Assembly: GCA_028819495.1 (NCBI GenBank)
Contig: JAPPLI010000208.1
Location: 1-64,000, forward strand
Direction: 5' to 3'
Origin: Gammaproteobacteria bacterium
GTDB taxonomy: Bacteria > Pseudomonadota > Gammaproteobacteria > Eutrophobiales > Eutrophobiaceae
DNA length: 64,000 nt
The notes below the pieces were generated by a model. That model worked only from the letters and a program-made list of their open reading frames with translations. It was not told where the DNA came from and did not search any database. The stretch's first letter is position 1, and each line of letters opens with the position of its first letter. Shown piece after piece: positions 1-10,466 of this stretch. A program made the translations under genes and the position numbers.

Positions 1-65
1 CTGTTCCAGTGGAACGTGTACGGCGGTTTCAGGAGCCCGGGCATATACCATACACCCGGCACAAT

Positions 66-413
66 TCATTGACTGACCGGTTTTCTATGCGAGCGAATTG
101 CGGCAGCAAAGGATTTTTCTGCCCAAGCAAGCATATTCCCGGAGTTGTCCAGGGCCTCTTCCGGAGCCTGGTAATAGGACAAATACATGGGCTTGCCTTT
201 TTTGTAATAGACAAACCGTTCCAGACCCCGCGCCTCAAAATCTGTCCTGTTCACATCATCCGCCTTCAGGTAGAACGTCTCGTCAGCAACCAGACCGAAC
301 ATTAGTTCGTCTTTAAATATGCCATAGCCGCCAAACATTCTTTTGGCGCGGGTATTGCCGAATGGCGCCAGCAATTCCACCAGGTAGCTGATGAATTCGG
401 GGCATTGAGCCAT
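66..413 (-). CDS. TfoX N-terminal domain protein
   Basis: 115 aa; RAKRMFGGYGIFKDELMFGLVADETFYLKAD is typical of the TfoX/Sxy N-terminal domain. Confidence 0.85.
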   Translation of the reverse strand: MAQCPEFISYLVELLAPFGNTRAKRMFGGYGIFKDELMFGLVADETFYLKADDVNRTDFEARGLERFVYYKKGKPMYLSYYQAPEEALDNSGNMLAWAEKSFAAAIRSHRKPVSQ

Positions 414-416
414 GTC

Positions 417-1061
417 TTAACTTTGTGAGAAAACCAGCCGGCGCATGGAGCGGCGGATGGATTCGACGTGCACTTTCATCTGCAGTTCGGCCAGCTTCGA
501 GTCGCGCAGTTCCAGCGCGGCGATGATATTGCGGTGATCGGACTGGGCTTCTTTCATGCTCTTCATATCCCCTGTTTTGAGCAATATGGTGTTGGCGATA
601 TCCGGGACCCTCTGGATCATTTCGAACAGGTTGCGGTTGCCCGACGCTTCATGGATCAGGTTGTGGAATTCCATGTTGAGTTCCAGGAACCTGCGGTAGT
701 CCCTGACATCGCCTTCGACCAGTTTCTCCATCCGGTCTTCCAGCTCACGCAGCTTCTGCAGGTCATCTTCGGTCAGGCGTTCCGCGGCCAGGCCGGCGCT
801 GTAGCTCTCCAGCATGGAGGCCACGTCAAAGGCCTGTTCGAACTCATCTTCCGTCAGGTCCGTCACGTAGGAGCGGCGATTCTCCTTGATGGTGACCAGG
901 CCCTCGGCGGCAAGGCGCTGAATGGCCTGGCGCACCGGCGTGCGGCTCACGCCGCAAAATTCCGAAAGTTCTTCCTCCTTCAACTGGAAGCCGGGCGCAA
1001 AGCTGCCCGACAGGATGGTATTCCTGATCCTAGTATAAGCACGTTCTTTTGCAGTTGTCAT
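417..1061 (-). CDS. GntR family transcriptional regulator (FadR/FCD subfamily)
   Basis: N-terminal wHTH (LSEFCGVSRTPVRQAIQRLAAEGLV) followed by helical FCD domain. Confidence 0.9.
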   Translation of the reverse strand: MTTAKERAYTRIRNTILSGSFAPGFQLKEEELSEFCGVSRTPVRQAIQRLAAEGLVTIKENRRSYVTDLTEDEFEQAFDVASMLESYSAGLAAERLTEDDLQKLRELEDRMEKLVEGDVRDYRRFLELNMEFHNLIHEASGNRNLFEMIQRVPDIANTILLKTGDMKSMKEAQSDHRNIIAALELRDSKLAELQMKVHVESIRRSMRRLVFSQS

Positions 1062-1070
1062 AATCTGCCC

Positions 1071-2594
1071 TCACAAAGCGACAATGACCGACTTGGATTC
1101 CGTGTATTCGTCCACGCACATGCGGCTGCTCTCCCGCCCCCAGCCTGATTGCTTGAAGCCACCGAACGGCAGGGTCTCGTCAAAGGCCAGCGGGGTATTG
1201 ATCCATACCATCCCGGCCCTTATTTCAGCGGCCAGGCTGTGGGCGCGGCTGAGGTCCCTGGTCCAGATGGTCGCGACCAGGCCGTAGTCCGTATCGTTGG
1301 CGACCCGGGCCACGTCCATTACGTCGGTAGCCTCCCTGAACGGGGTGGTCACCAGCACCGGACCGAATATCTCCTCCCGCACCACCCGCATGTGCGGTTC
1401 CGTTCCGGCCAGGATGGTAGGTTCCATGAAATAACCCTTCTCGCCGTGCGGGTTACCGCCCAGCAGTATTTCCGCACCCTCTTCCCGGCCGGACTCGATG
1501 TATTCGCATACCCGTTCCCGTTGCCTGGCGGACACCAGCGGGCCGAGTTCCGTTTCCGGGTCGATGCCGGGGCCGATCTTCGTTTTGCGGGCGATATCCG
1601 CTACGCCGTCCACTACGTCATCATAGACTTTTTCATGCACCAGCAAACGGGAACCGGCGAAGCACATCTGCCCGCAGTTGATCAGGATCATCTCCGCGGC
1701 GCCGGCAACGGCGCTATCGATGTCGGCATCGTCGAAGATCACCACGGGAGACTTCCCTCCCAGCTCCATGGACACCTTCTTCAGGTTACCGGTAGCCGCC
1801 CGGACAATCTTCCTGCCGGTTTCGGTGGAACCGGTAAAAGCGACCTTGTCTATGCCGGGGTGCTCTGCGATGGCAGCCCCGACCACGTGTCCGTAACCGG
1901 TGACGATGTTGACCACGCCGGGCGGGAAACCCGCCTCCAGGATCAGTTCGCCGAGCCGCAGGGTGGTAAGCGGCGTTTCCTCCGCCGGCTTCAGCACCAT
2001 GGTGCAACCGGCCGCCAGCGCCGGGCCCATTTTCGCAATGGCCATCACCAGCGGCACGTTCCAGGGCACGATGGCTCCGACCACCCCGATCGGCTCCTTC
2101 AGGCTGTAGGCATGGTAGGCGGGTCCCCTGGCATCGTCTCCGCGCAGGTCGGGGAAAGACAGGTCCGCAGTGGTGATGCCCTCGATCTTGGTGCACCAGC
2201 CGGCGTAGTAGCGTAGCGATTCGGCGGCGCCCGCGGCATCGAGGTGGCGCGCCAGTTCTATCGGTTTGCCCTGGTTCAGCACTTCCATCTGCGCCAGTTC
2301 TTCCGCGTTCTCATCGATCAGGTCGGCCAGTTTCCACATCAGCCTGGTGCGTTCCGTCGGCAGCATCCTGCGCCATTCCTGCTGCTCGAAGGCGTTGCGC
2401 GCGGCCGCAACGGCCCTGTCCACGTCTGACCTGTTGCCCGCATAAGATACAGCAATCTGTTGGCCGGTAGCGGGGTTCAACACGGGGATGGTCTCCCCGC
2501 CGGCTGATGTAACCCACTCGCCGCTGATCAGCATGGGCCTGGGAGTTGCGAGAAAACGATTGATCTTCTCACTCTCTGTATTCACTTGCGCCAT
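1071..2594 (-). CDS. NAD(P)-dependent aldehyde dehydrogenase
   Basis: 507 aa; FTGSTETGRKIV, MELGGKSPVVIFDDAD, GQMCFAGSRLLV catalytic Cys motif. Confidence 0.95.
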   Translation of the reverse strand: MAQVNTESEKINRFLATPRPMLISGEWVTSAGGETIPVLNPATGQQIAVSYAGNRSDVDRAVAAARNAFEQQEWRRMLPTERTRLMWKLADLIDENAEELAQMEVLNQGKPIELARHLDAAGAAESLRYYAGWCTKIEGITTADLSFPDLRGDDARGPAYHAYSLKEPIGVVGAIVPWNVPLVMAIAKMGPALAAGCTMVLKPAEETPLTTLRLGELILEAGFPPGVVNIVTGYGHVVGAAIAEHPGIDKVAFTGSTETGRKIVRAATGNLKKVSMELGGKSPVVIFDDADIDSAVAGAAEMILINCGQMCFAGSRLLVHEKVYDDVVDGVADIARKTKIGPGIDPETELGPLVSARQRERVCEYIESGREEGAEILLGGNPHGEKGYFMEPTILAGTEPHMRVVREEIFGPVLVTTPFREATDVMDVARVANDTDYGLVATIWTRDLSRAHSLAAEIRAGMVWINTPLAFDETLPFGGFKQSGWGRESSRMCVDEYTESKSVIVAL

Positions 2595-2820
2595 CGAACC
2601 GATCTCCTCTATCTGTCACCTGATTGTACATTAATATTACGTCTGATGGTCCTGTCATACAATCAAAGCAACATAATTATTTATTTAATTTATTTATAAA
2701 ACAAATATTTATTATAATTTTTTAATTTTTATTGTGAACTATTAAAGATAATATGCAGATTGACTATTTTATAATTTTGTTGTACAAAATGAAAGAAATA
2801 ATGAGCGTGGGGCGCTGCCA

Positions 2821-4236
2821 ATGTACCAACCTGACTATTCCGAATTCGACGGTTTCAATTCCCGGGACCTGTGGCAAAAGGACAAGGATCACCTGATCCA
2901 CCCGCAAAGCGTCTGGCCCAGCTTCAAGGAAAAGGGCTGCAGCGTATTCGTCAAGGGCGAAGGCGCCTATGTCTTTGATGCGGACGGCAACCGTTACCTT
3001 GATTCCAACGGCGGGCTGTGGTCCGTGAACATCGGTTACGGTAACGCGGAACTGGCCGAGGCCATTGCCGAACAGGCGCGCCTGCTACCCCAGGTGAACC
3101 ACTTCGGTGACTGCACTTCAGCGCCGGCGGTGGAACTGGCGGCAAAACTGGCCGGTATGACGCCGGGCGAGCTGAACCACGTGTTCTACACCAACGGCGG
3201 CACCGACGCCAACGACAGCGCCATGCGGATGATCCACCATTACTTCATCCTGCAGGGCAAGCCGGAAAAGAAACACATTATCGCCAGGACCGACAGCTAC
3301 CACGGCACTTCCTACATGATGGCTTCGGTCAGCGGCAAGGCCAATACCCGTCACAACCGGTTCCATTACGTGGACGACATCACCCACCTGATCTCGTCGC
3401 CCAGCAACTACCGGCGGCCTTCGGGGGTCTCGCTGGAGGAATTCCGTGACATGCAGGTGCAGGAACTGGAAGACAAGATCCTGGAGATCGGTCCCGAACG
3501 CGTCGCCGGTTTCATCTGCGAACCGATCATGGGCGTGGGCGGCGTGCATGAAGCCGCGCCCGGTTTCCACAGGAAGGCGCTGGAGGTGTGCAGGAAATAC
3601 GGTGTGCTGTACGTGCATGACGAGGTCATTACCGCGTTCGGCCGCCTGGGCCACTGGTTCGCGTCCGAAGATGTTTATGACGTCGTACCGGACATCATCT
3701 GTTGCGCCAAGGGTATCACTTCAGGCTACCAGCCGCTGGGGGCGGCCCTGATTTCTTCGGAGATCTTCGACGTTATCAGTTCGGCCGGCAGTGATGCGAG
3801 TTTCGCGCACGGGTTCACGTATACCGGGCATCCCGTATGTTGCGCAGCGGCCCTGAAGAACCTGGAGATCATGGAACGCGAAAACCTGCTGGAACACGTG
3901 CGCCGGATGGGGCCGTATTTTGAGGAGAAAATGTTCGGGCTGGGCGATCTGCCCCTGGTGGGTGACGCCCGCGGCAGGAGCTTCATGTTCGCCCTGGAAT
4001 TCGTCAGCGACAGGGAAACGAAGGCGCTGTTCCCTCCCGAGGTGCAGATTGCCACCCGCGTGACCGACGCGGCCAGGCGGCGCGGGCTGGTGGCCCGCGG
4101 CATCGGTGAAATGGTGCTGATCTCACCGCCTTTGATACTCACCGGGGAGCAGATTGATTTCATCGCTGAGGTGCTGCGCGCCAGCATCGAGGAGGTGGCC
4201 GGCGACCTGGTCCGGGAAGGTCTCTGGCAGGGATAA
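2821..4236 (+). CDS. class III PLP-dependent aminotransferase (omega-aminotransferase type)
   Basis: 471 aa; VLYVHDEVITAFGRLGHWFASE...DIICCAKGITSGYQPLGA. Confidence 0.93.
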   Translation: MYQPDYSEFDGFNSRDLWQKDKDHLIHPQSVWPSFKEKGCSVFVKGEGAYVFDADGNRYLDSNGGLWSVNIGYGNAELAEAIAEQARLLPQVNHFGDCTSAPAVELAAKLAGMTPGELNHVFYTNGGTDANDSAMRMIHHYFILQGKPEKKHIIARTDSYHGTSYMMASVSGKANTRHNRFHYVDDITHLISSPSNYRRPSGVSLEEFRDMQVQELEDKILEIGPERVAGFICEPIMGVGGVHEAAPGFHRKALEVCRKYGVLYVHDEVITAFGRLGHWFASEDVYDVVPDIICCAKGITSGYQPLGAALISSEIFDVISSAGSDASFAHGFTYTGHPVCCAAALKNLEIMERENLLEHVRRMGPYFEEKMFGLGDLPLVGDARGRSFMFALEFVSDRETKALFPPEVQIATRVTDAARRRGLVARGIGEMVLISPPLILTGEQIDFIAEVLRASIEEVAGDLVREGLWQG

Positions 4237-4267
4237 ACAGGAATACCCGGGGTATCGGCATTAAACC

Positions 4268-5440
4268 ATGCTAAAACTACTGGTCGGAGACCCCGCGTCA
4301 CGGGTTGAAATCAACAGCACAAAGCTGATCGTCGCAGCGCTGATCATCCACACCATTGGCCCGCAGACGGTGCTGCTTCTGCCGGGTTTTGTGCAGGGAC
4401 TGGTCGAGTACGTCGGTTTTACCGAAGCGGACGCGGGTTTTATCGCCTCGGCGGAGATGATCGGTATGACCTGCGCGACCATCGCCATGATGTTCCTGGT
4501 GGGGCGGGTGAACTGGCGCCATGTCTTCGCCATATCCCTGTTGCTGCTGATCTTCGGCAATATCGCCTCCATCTTCATCACGGACATGTACCTGTTCTGC
4601 GCGGTGCGGTTCATCACCGGCATCGGCGGCGGCTTTATCGTGTCCCTGTCCTACACGGTTTTCGGCCTGACCGCGAAGGCGGACCGGAACTTCGGACTCG
4701 GGATATTTTTCGTGCTGGTGTATTCCGCCATCGTCTACCCGTTCCTGCCCTGGATATTCGGCAGTTTCGGCATGCCGGGATTGCTGCTGTTTTTCGCCGC
4801 GTTTGCGTTGGTCGGCCTCCCCTTCGTGCACATGATGCCGGTATCCGGCGAGGAACACCGGGAGATCGACAAAATTGCAAGGCATATAGACTGGAACCGC
4901 AAAGTCATGGCCCTGGCGGCGATGTTCGTATATTTCGTTGCCGCCTTTGCCGTATGGACCTACCTGTTCCGCATGGGCATCAACGCCGGAATCTCCGAGC
5001 AGGAAGTCGCCAACAGCCTGTCCGTATCCCAGTTCCTCGGCATGGCAGGCGCATTTACGGCCGCACTGCTGGGGGCGCGTTACGGCCGCGGCCTGATGCT
5101 CACCCTGGGTATCACGGGGACAGCCCTGCCACTGGCGTTCCTGTTCGGGGCTACCGACGCCCTGGCCTACCTGGTGATCGTAGGCGCGTTCCAGTATGCC
5201 TGGAACCTGTCCCATCCCTACCTGCTGGCCGCCATGGCCAGTTTTGACCCGACCGGGAAGATGGTCGTGTACGCCACCGCCATGCAGTTCCTGGGTGTCA
5301 GCGCCGGGCCTGCCGCGGCGGCCATGCTGGTCGGAGAGAACAGCTACCGCGGCGTGCTGATCCTGGGAATCACCCTGTTCTTCTTATCACTGGCGCTGAT
5401 CCTTCCCCCGGTCATTGCGCGGGCGCGCCTGGAGAATTAA
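4268..5440 (+). CDS. MFS transporter
   Basis: 390 aa, about 12 hydrophobic segments, MFS-like layout; directly downstream of the aminotransferase. Confidence 0.8.
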   Translation: MLKLLVGDPASRVEINSTKLIVAALIIHTIGPQTVLLLPGFVQGLVEYVGFTEADAGFIASAEMIGMTCATIAMMFLVGRVNWRHVFAISLLLLIFGNIASIFITDMYLFCAVRFITGIGGGFIVSLSYTVFGLTAKADRNFGLGIFFVLVYSAIVYPFLPWIFGSFGMPGLLLFFAAFALVGLPFVHMMPVSGEEHREIDKIARHIDWNRKVMALAAMFVYFVAAFAVWTYLFRMGINAGISEQEVANSLSVSQFLGMAGAFTAALLGARYGRGLMLTLGITGTALPLAFLFGATDALAYLVIVGAFQYAWNLSHPYLLAAMASFDPTGKMVVYATAMQFLGVSAGPAAAAMLVGENSYRGVLILGITLFFLSLALILPPVIARARLEN

Positions 5441-5447
5441 GATAGGT

Positions 5448-5514
5448 GGGGTCAGAGTAAAATCACCACCGGCCCTGCTGTTGCCAACGTTCTTGGCGAT
5501 TTTACTCTGACCCC
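5448..5514. repeat. REP-like palindromic element, GGGGTCAGAGTAAAATC...GATTTTACTCTGACCCC
   Basis: Inverted repeat seen in the sequence; same motif at 15565, 27768, 31317 and 33703. Confidence 0.85.
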
Positions 5515-5531
5515 GGAATTTACATAGAAAA

Positions 5532-6632
5532 GTGTCTATTACTACAACAGCAGCCGTAGTTTATGAACCCGGCGGACAATTCACTCTGAAAACCGTGGAG
5601 CTGGACGAGCCCCGCGGCGACGAGGTATTGATCAGGGTCGACGCCTGCGGCGTCTGTCACACCGACCTCATTGCCCAGGGGAAGATGACACCGCTGCCCG
5701 CGGTCCTGGGCCACGAAGGCACTGGCGTCGTGGAAGCGGTCGGCCGCGCGGTGCAACGGGTAAAGCCCGGCGACCGGGTGGTGGTTTCCTACCCCTGGTG
5801 CGGCGCCTGTCCCAAGTGCGCGGAGGGGCGCCCGTATATCTGCAACGATGCCATTGCGCTGAGCTTCGACGGTACCCGCGCCGATGGCTCCATGCCCATC
5901 TCGCTTGACGGGACACCCATTTCCAGCGCTTTTTTCCAGCAATCCACGTTCGCCCGGCACGCATTGACGCTGGAACGCGACGTTGTGCGCATTGACGGCG
6001 ACATGCCTGCCGAACTGCTCGCCGCGCTGCCCTGCGGGATCCAGACCGGCGCAGGCTCCATCATCAACACGTTCAGGGCATCGGCCAGGGACAACCTGGC
6101 GGTGTTCGGCGCCGGCGCAGTGGGCTTGAGCGCGGTCATGATGGCCCGGGTACTGGGCCTCTCGCCCATCATCGCGGTGGACATCAACCGGATGCGCCTG
6201 GACCTGGCGCTGGAGCTGGGGGCCACCCATGCCCTGGACGCCCGGGAGGGCGATGTTGCCCGCAGGATCCTGGAGATCGCGCCTGGCGGCATGCATTTTG
6301 CTCTTGAGACGTCTTCTAACGAGCAGGCGCTGGAGGACGCCGTGGCCTGCCTGGGGATGGAAGGGATATGTGGCATGGTCACCGCGCCGCGTTTCGGCGA
6401 GAAATACCCGTTCTCACCCTCGGACGTGATGATCAAGGCCGCCAGCCTGCGCGGCATCATCCAGGGCTCCTCGGTCCCCGGCACCTTCCTGCCGAGACTG
6501 ATAGAGTTGCAGCAACAGGGCCGGTTCCCTGTAGAACGCCTGGTCAGGACCTATGACTTTGCCGATATCAACCAGGCCTTTGCCGATTCCCACACCGGCA
6601 CTGCCATCAAGCCGGTGCTCAGGATGTCCTGA
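5532..6632 (+). CDS. zinc-dependent alcohol dehydrogenase (MDR superfamily)
   Basis: 366 aa, GTG start; CGVCHTDLIAQG, GHEGTGVVEAVG, structural-zinc CGACPKCAEGRPYIC, GAGAVGLSAVM. Confidence 0.93.
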   Translation: MSITTTAAVVYEPGGQFTLKTVELDEPRGDEVLIRVDACGVCHTDLIAQGKMTPLPAVLGHEGTGVVEAVGRAVQRVKPGDRVVVSYPWCGACPKCAEGRPYICNDAIALSFDGTRADGSMPISLDGTPISSAFFQQSTFARHALTLERDVVRIDGDMPAELLAALPCGIQTGAGSIINTFRASARDNLAVFGAGAVGLSAVMMARVLGLSPIIAVDINRMRLDLALELGATHALDAREGDVARRILEIAPGGMHFALETSSNEQALEDAVACLGMEGICGMVTAPRFGEKYPFSPSDVMIKAASLRGIIQGSSVPGTFLPRLIELQQQGRFPVERLVRTYDFADINQAFADSHTGTAIKPVLRMS

Positions 6633-6700
6633 TGCCGGGATTGCACCGATTCTAATCATTACGCTACCATAGCCGTCACTGTGCATCAGCGGAGGAAGCC

Positions 6701-7954
6701 ATGCATGTGTTGATAGCAGGCGCAGGAATCGGCGGTTTGACCGCTGCCCTGAGCCTGGAAAGACTCGGTATCGAGGTAACGGTCTTTGAAAGCGCCAGGG
6801 CGATAGAGCCGTTGGGAGTGGGCATCAATATCCTGCCCCATGCGGCGCGGGAGTTGCTCGCGCTCGGTCTCAAGGAGGACCTGGACAGGATTGCCGTCCG
6901 CACCCGCTCCATGAAGTATTTCACCCGGCGCGGCAAGCTCGCGCTCAGTGTGCCCTGCGGCGAATACGCCGGCTACCTGTGGCCGCAGTACTCGGTGCAC
7001 CGCGGCGAGCTGCAGTTGCTGCTGCTGGAAACATTTAGGCAGCGCGCCGGCGCGCACAGGGTGGTCGCCGGTCATGAGCTTGCAGGTTTCAGACAGGACA
7101 GCGACTCGATCACCGCGAGTTTCATCGATCCGTCATCGAAACAGCCGGTAGCCGAAGTCACGGGTGACCTGCTCATCGGCGCGGACGGACTGCACTCCGC
7201 CACCAGGAAAGCGCTGTATCCTGACGAGGGCGCTGCGGTTTATGCCGGCATGGTGTGTTTTCGCGGCGCGCTGAAGGCGGCGCCATTCCTGGACGGCGAG
7301 TCCATGGTCATTTGCGGCGACAACCGCCTGCGCCTGGTATCGTATCCCATCTCCGGGGTCCTGCAGCGGAGTGGAGGCAGCCATATCAACTGGATTGCCG
7401 CGGTCCCATTCGAGACGGACAAACGCCAGGAGGAAGACTGGGGCAAACTGACCGAGCCTGATAACCTGGTCGAACTCTACCGCGACTGGCGGTTTGACTG
7501 GCTGGACGTGCCCGGCATCATCTCCGCGACGGAGCAGATCTTTGAATTCCCGATTTACGACAGGGACCCGCTACGGCAATGGACATTCGACCGGGTAACC
7601 CTGTTGGGTGACGCGGCGCATCCCCTGATCCCGGTCAGTTCCAGCGGCGCGGTACATGCCATCATCGACGGCAGGGCGCTGGCCTATGCCCTGGCAAGGC
7701 AGCGTGACCCCGTGGCCGGGCTGAAAGCCTTTGAAACCGATCGGTTGCCGAAGACAAACCGGGTGGTGCTGGCCAGCCGTGAGAACGGCCCCGACGAAGT
7801 ACTTGAGATAGTGAGAAACGAATGCCCGGATGATGCCGATAACATTCACGACCATGTCAGCGAGGCCAGGCTGCAATCCGTTATCGACGAATTCAGGACG
7901 CGCTCCGGTTTTGCCATCGAAACACTCAACAACAGTCCCTCCTACACGCTTTGA
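6701..7954 (+). CDS. FAD-dependent aromatic-ring monooxygenase (UbiH/NicC-like fold)
   Basis: 417 aa; GAGIGGLTAALSLERLGIEVTVFE, GADGLHSATRKAL, VTLLGDAAHPLIPVSSSGA. Confidence 0.9.
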   Translation: MHVLIAGAGIGGLTAALSLERLGIEVTVFESARAIEPLGVGINILPHAARELLALGLKEDLDRIAVRTRSMKYFTRRGKLALSVPCGEYAGYLWPQYSVHRGELQLLLLETFRQRAGAHRVVAGHELAGFRQDSDSITASFIDPSSKQPVAEVTGDLLIGADGLHSATRKALYPDEGAAVYAGMVCFRGALKAAPFLDGESMVICGDNRLRLVSYPISGVLQRSGGSHINWIAAVPFETDKRQEEDWGKLTEPDNLVELYRDWRFDWLDVPGIISATEQIFEFPIYDRDPLRQWTFDRVTLLGDAAHPLIPVSSSGAVHAIIDGRALAYALARQRDPVAGLKAFETDRLPKTNRVVLASRENGPDEVLEIVRNECPDDADNIHDHVSEARLQSVIDEFRTRSGFAIETLNNSPSYTL

Positions 7955-8021
7955 TTCTTTGTGTTGACAAAACCGCGCAGTCATTCAATCATTGCAGAAC
8001 AGATTATGTGGAGGACATAAC

Positions 8022-9104
8022 ATGTTACCTGCAATTACCCGCGTACAGGAATTGAACCCGGCCAAGCTGGGGATACTGTTCAAGAAAGAGTTCGAACTCT
8101 GCAAGGTAAGCCAGGGCGAGACCGTGATGCTGCTGACCGACCTCGCCACCCGGCGCGAATACGTCGAGGCGGCGTTCGCGGCGGCCGAAGACCTGGGAGC
8201 CGACGTGTATGAAATGTGCGTCAACTCCATTCCCTCCTGGACCAAGGTCGGCGTTCCCACCGTCGGCCAGTGCAAGGGTACCCTGGAAGCGGCCAAGGCC
8301 GCGGACATTATCGTCGCCCTGCACGTGCCCCTGTTCACAAGCTGGTTGAAGGAAGTACGGGATTCCGGCACCCGGGTGTTGATGATCATCGACTCCCCCG
8401 ACGACCTGGAACAACTGATGGCCCCGCCGGGCCTGAAGGAGGCGGTGCTCTATGCCGACGCAATGCTGGCGAACACAAAGAAAATACGTGTAACCAGTAA
8501 GGCCGGCACCGACCTGACCTATGACTGCGGCGAATACCCGGTGATGAGCCAGTACGGCTATGCCGATGCGCCGGGACGGTTCGACCACTGGGGCGGCGGC
8601 CACGTGCACACCTTCCCCAACGAGGGCAGTGCCAACGGCACGGTGGTGTTCCAGCCGGGAGACATCGTGATCCTGCCTTACTGCCGCTATATCCAGGATG
8701 AAGTCAGGATGACCATCAGCGATGGTTTTATCGACAGGGTGGAAGGCGGACTCGATGCCAAGCTCATGCAGGACTGGCTGGACGATAACCGGGTGGACGC
8801 CGAAGACAGGGACCCTTACGCGGTCTCCCACCTGGGCTGGGGCCTGAACCCCCAGGCGCTGTGGTACGGTATCGCCCTCAATGGCGACGAACCGGAGCGC
8901 AGCCGGGCCGCGGCCCGCACCTTCCCCGGCAACTTCCTGTTCTCGACCGGGCCCAACAACCAGGGCGGCGGCAAGCGCACCACCCGCGGTCACTACGATG
9001 TGCCCATGCGGGACTGCACCATGGAACTGGACGGCGAGGTTATCATAGAAAACGGCAGGATTATTGATGATAATATGATCGTCGAACGCATCAAATACAC
9101 GTAA
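8022..9104 (+). CDS. NicX-like (2,5-dihydroxypyridine 5,6-dioxygenase family) protein
   Basis: Retains SKAGTDLTYDCGEYPVMSQYGYADAPGRFDHW, VSHLGWGLNPQALW and TRGHYDVPMRDC, matching the His/His/Asp ligand regions recalled for NicX; ATG 8022 has GGAGGA upstream. Confidence 0.75.
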   Translation: MLPAITRVQELNPAKLGILFKKEFELCKVSQGETVMLLTDLATRREYVEAAFAAAEDLGADVYEMCVNSIPSWTKVGVPTVGQCKGTLEAAKAADIIVALHVPLFTSWLKEVRDSGTRVLMIIDSPDDLEQLMAPPGLKEAVLYADAMLANTKKIRVTSKAGTDLTYDCGEYPVMSQYGYADAPGRFDHWGGGHVHTFPNEGSANGTVVFQPGDIVILPYCRYIQDEVRMTISDGFIDRVEGGLDAKLMQDWLDDNRVDAEDRDPYAVSHLGWGLNPQALWYGIALNGDEPERSRAAARTFPGNFLFSTGPNNQGGGKRTTRGHYDVPMRDCTMELDGEVIIENGRIIDDNMIVERIKYT

Positions 9105-9118
9105 CAAGAAACCGACCC

Positions 9119-10000
9119 ATGAAAGACTTCCAATACTTGGCGCCGCGCAAACTGGACGAGGCCGCGGCGCTCATGGCCGAACACGCGGGTTCGGCACAAC
9201 TCCTGGCGGGAGGCACGGACCTGCTCATATTCATGCGCAACGGCCGCAAGTCTCCCGACGTAATTATCGACGCAAAAAAAATCCCGGAACTCACACGCCT
9301 GCAATTGGATGCCGACCGGCTGACCATCGGCGCCGCTGTCAATTGCCGGACAGTCTGGGAAAACCCGGAAATATCCGAAACATTTCCGGCCCTGGCAGAT
9401 GCAGCGACCCTGATCGGCGGCATACAGATCCAGGGGCGCGCAACGTTCGGCGGCAACCTGTGCAATGCCGCGCCCAGCGCCGACACGGTGCCTCCGGTCA
9501 TTGTCTACGGCGCGACCGCCCATATCATCAGCGCCCGCGGCGAACGTCAGGCGCCGGTGGAAGAAATCTGTACCGGACCCGGCCGTACCTCACTGGCTAC
9601 GGACGAAATCCTGGTCTCCCTGACCGTACCAAGGCCCCGGGCAAACTCCGGCGCCGCGTTCCTGCGCTTCATCCCGCGCAACGAAATGGATATCGCGGTG
9701 GCGAATGCCGCGGCCCGGGTTGACCTGGACGAAGCCGGTGAGAACTTCGAGTCTGCCCGGATAGCCATCGGCGCAGTGGCGCCGGTGCCACTGTTCGTGG
9801 AAGCGGCCGGCGCCGCCCTCGGCGGCAAACCCGTGAATGACGAGTCGATTGCCGAGGCCGCGCACATCGCCCGGGATGCGGCCACACCGATCAACGACAT
9901 GCGCGGCACCATAGAACACAGAAAACAACTGGTTGAAGTCCTGACGGCAAGGGCGTTGCGGCGCGCCTGTGCCCGCGCCAGGGGAGAAAAAATACAATGA
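9119..10000 (+). CDS. molybdenum hydroxylase FAD-binding subunit (xanthine dehydrogenase/CoxM family)
   Basis: LLAGGTDLLIFMRNG and IGGIQIQGRATFGGNLCNAAPSADTVPP. Confidence 0.92.
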   Translation: MKDFQYLAPRKLDEAAALMAEHAGSAQLLAGGTDLLIFMRNGRKSPDVIIDAKKIPELTRLQLDADRLTIGAAVNCRTVWENPEISETFPALADAATLIGGIQIQGRATFGGNLCNAAPSADTVPPVIVYGATAHIISARGERQAPVEEICTGPGRTSLATDEILVSLTVPRPRANSGAAFLRFIPRNEMDIAVANAAARVDLDEAGENFESARIAIGAVAPVPLFVEAAGAALGGKPVNDESIAEAAHIARDAATPINDMRGTIEHRKQLVEVLTARALRRACARARGEKIQ

Positions 10001-10464
10001 GCGGCAAATCACTGGTGACGGCAACGATTAACGGCGAGGACAAGGAGTTCCTGTGCGAACCGCGCCAGAGCCTGCTGGAAGTATTGCGCGACGTGCTGTA
10101 TCTCACCGGAACGAAGGAAGGTTGCAACGACGGCAACTGCGGCGCATGCAGCGTCATCGTTGACGGCGTGTTGCTGGATTCCTGCTGCATGCTGGCCGTC
10201 GAGGCGGAAGGCAGCAGTATCGAGACCATTGAAGGGCTGGCGGCGGGCACTGAACTGCATCCCCTGCAACGGGCTTTCCTGGAAGAGACCGGGCTGCAAT
10301 GCGGTATCTGCACGCCGGGCTTTCTCATGGCCGCAAAGGCCTTGCTGGATAAAACTCCCAAACCGGACGAGCAACAGGTGCGCCACTGGCTGGCGGGCAA
10401 CCTGTGCCGCTGCACCGGCTATGACAAGCTGGTGCGGTCCGTATTGAAAGCTGTGGAGGCTTAA
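9997..10464 (+). CDS. molybdenum hydroxylase 2x[2Fe-2S] subunit (CoxS family)
   Basis: GTKEGCNDGNCGACSVIVDG and CGICTPGFLMAAKALL...NLCRCTGYDKLV; ATGA overlap with the upstream gene. Confidence 0.95.
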   Translation: MSGKSLVTATINGEDKEFLCEPRQSLLEVLRDVLYLTGTKEGCNDGNCGACSVIVDGVLLDSCCMLAVEAEGSSIETIEGLAAGTELHPLQRAFLEETGLQCGICTPGFLMAAKALLDKTPKPDEQQVRHWLAGNLCRCTGYDKLVRSVLKAVEA

Positions 10465-10466
10465 CA

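Noticed and set aside
1149-2216. 355-aa plus-strand ORF antisense to the aldehyde dehydrogenase
   Set aside because: Shadow ORF of a GC-rich gene; composition (H/R/G-rich) is not protein-like and the opposite strand encodes clear ALDH motifs.
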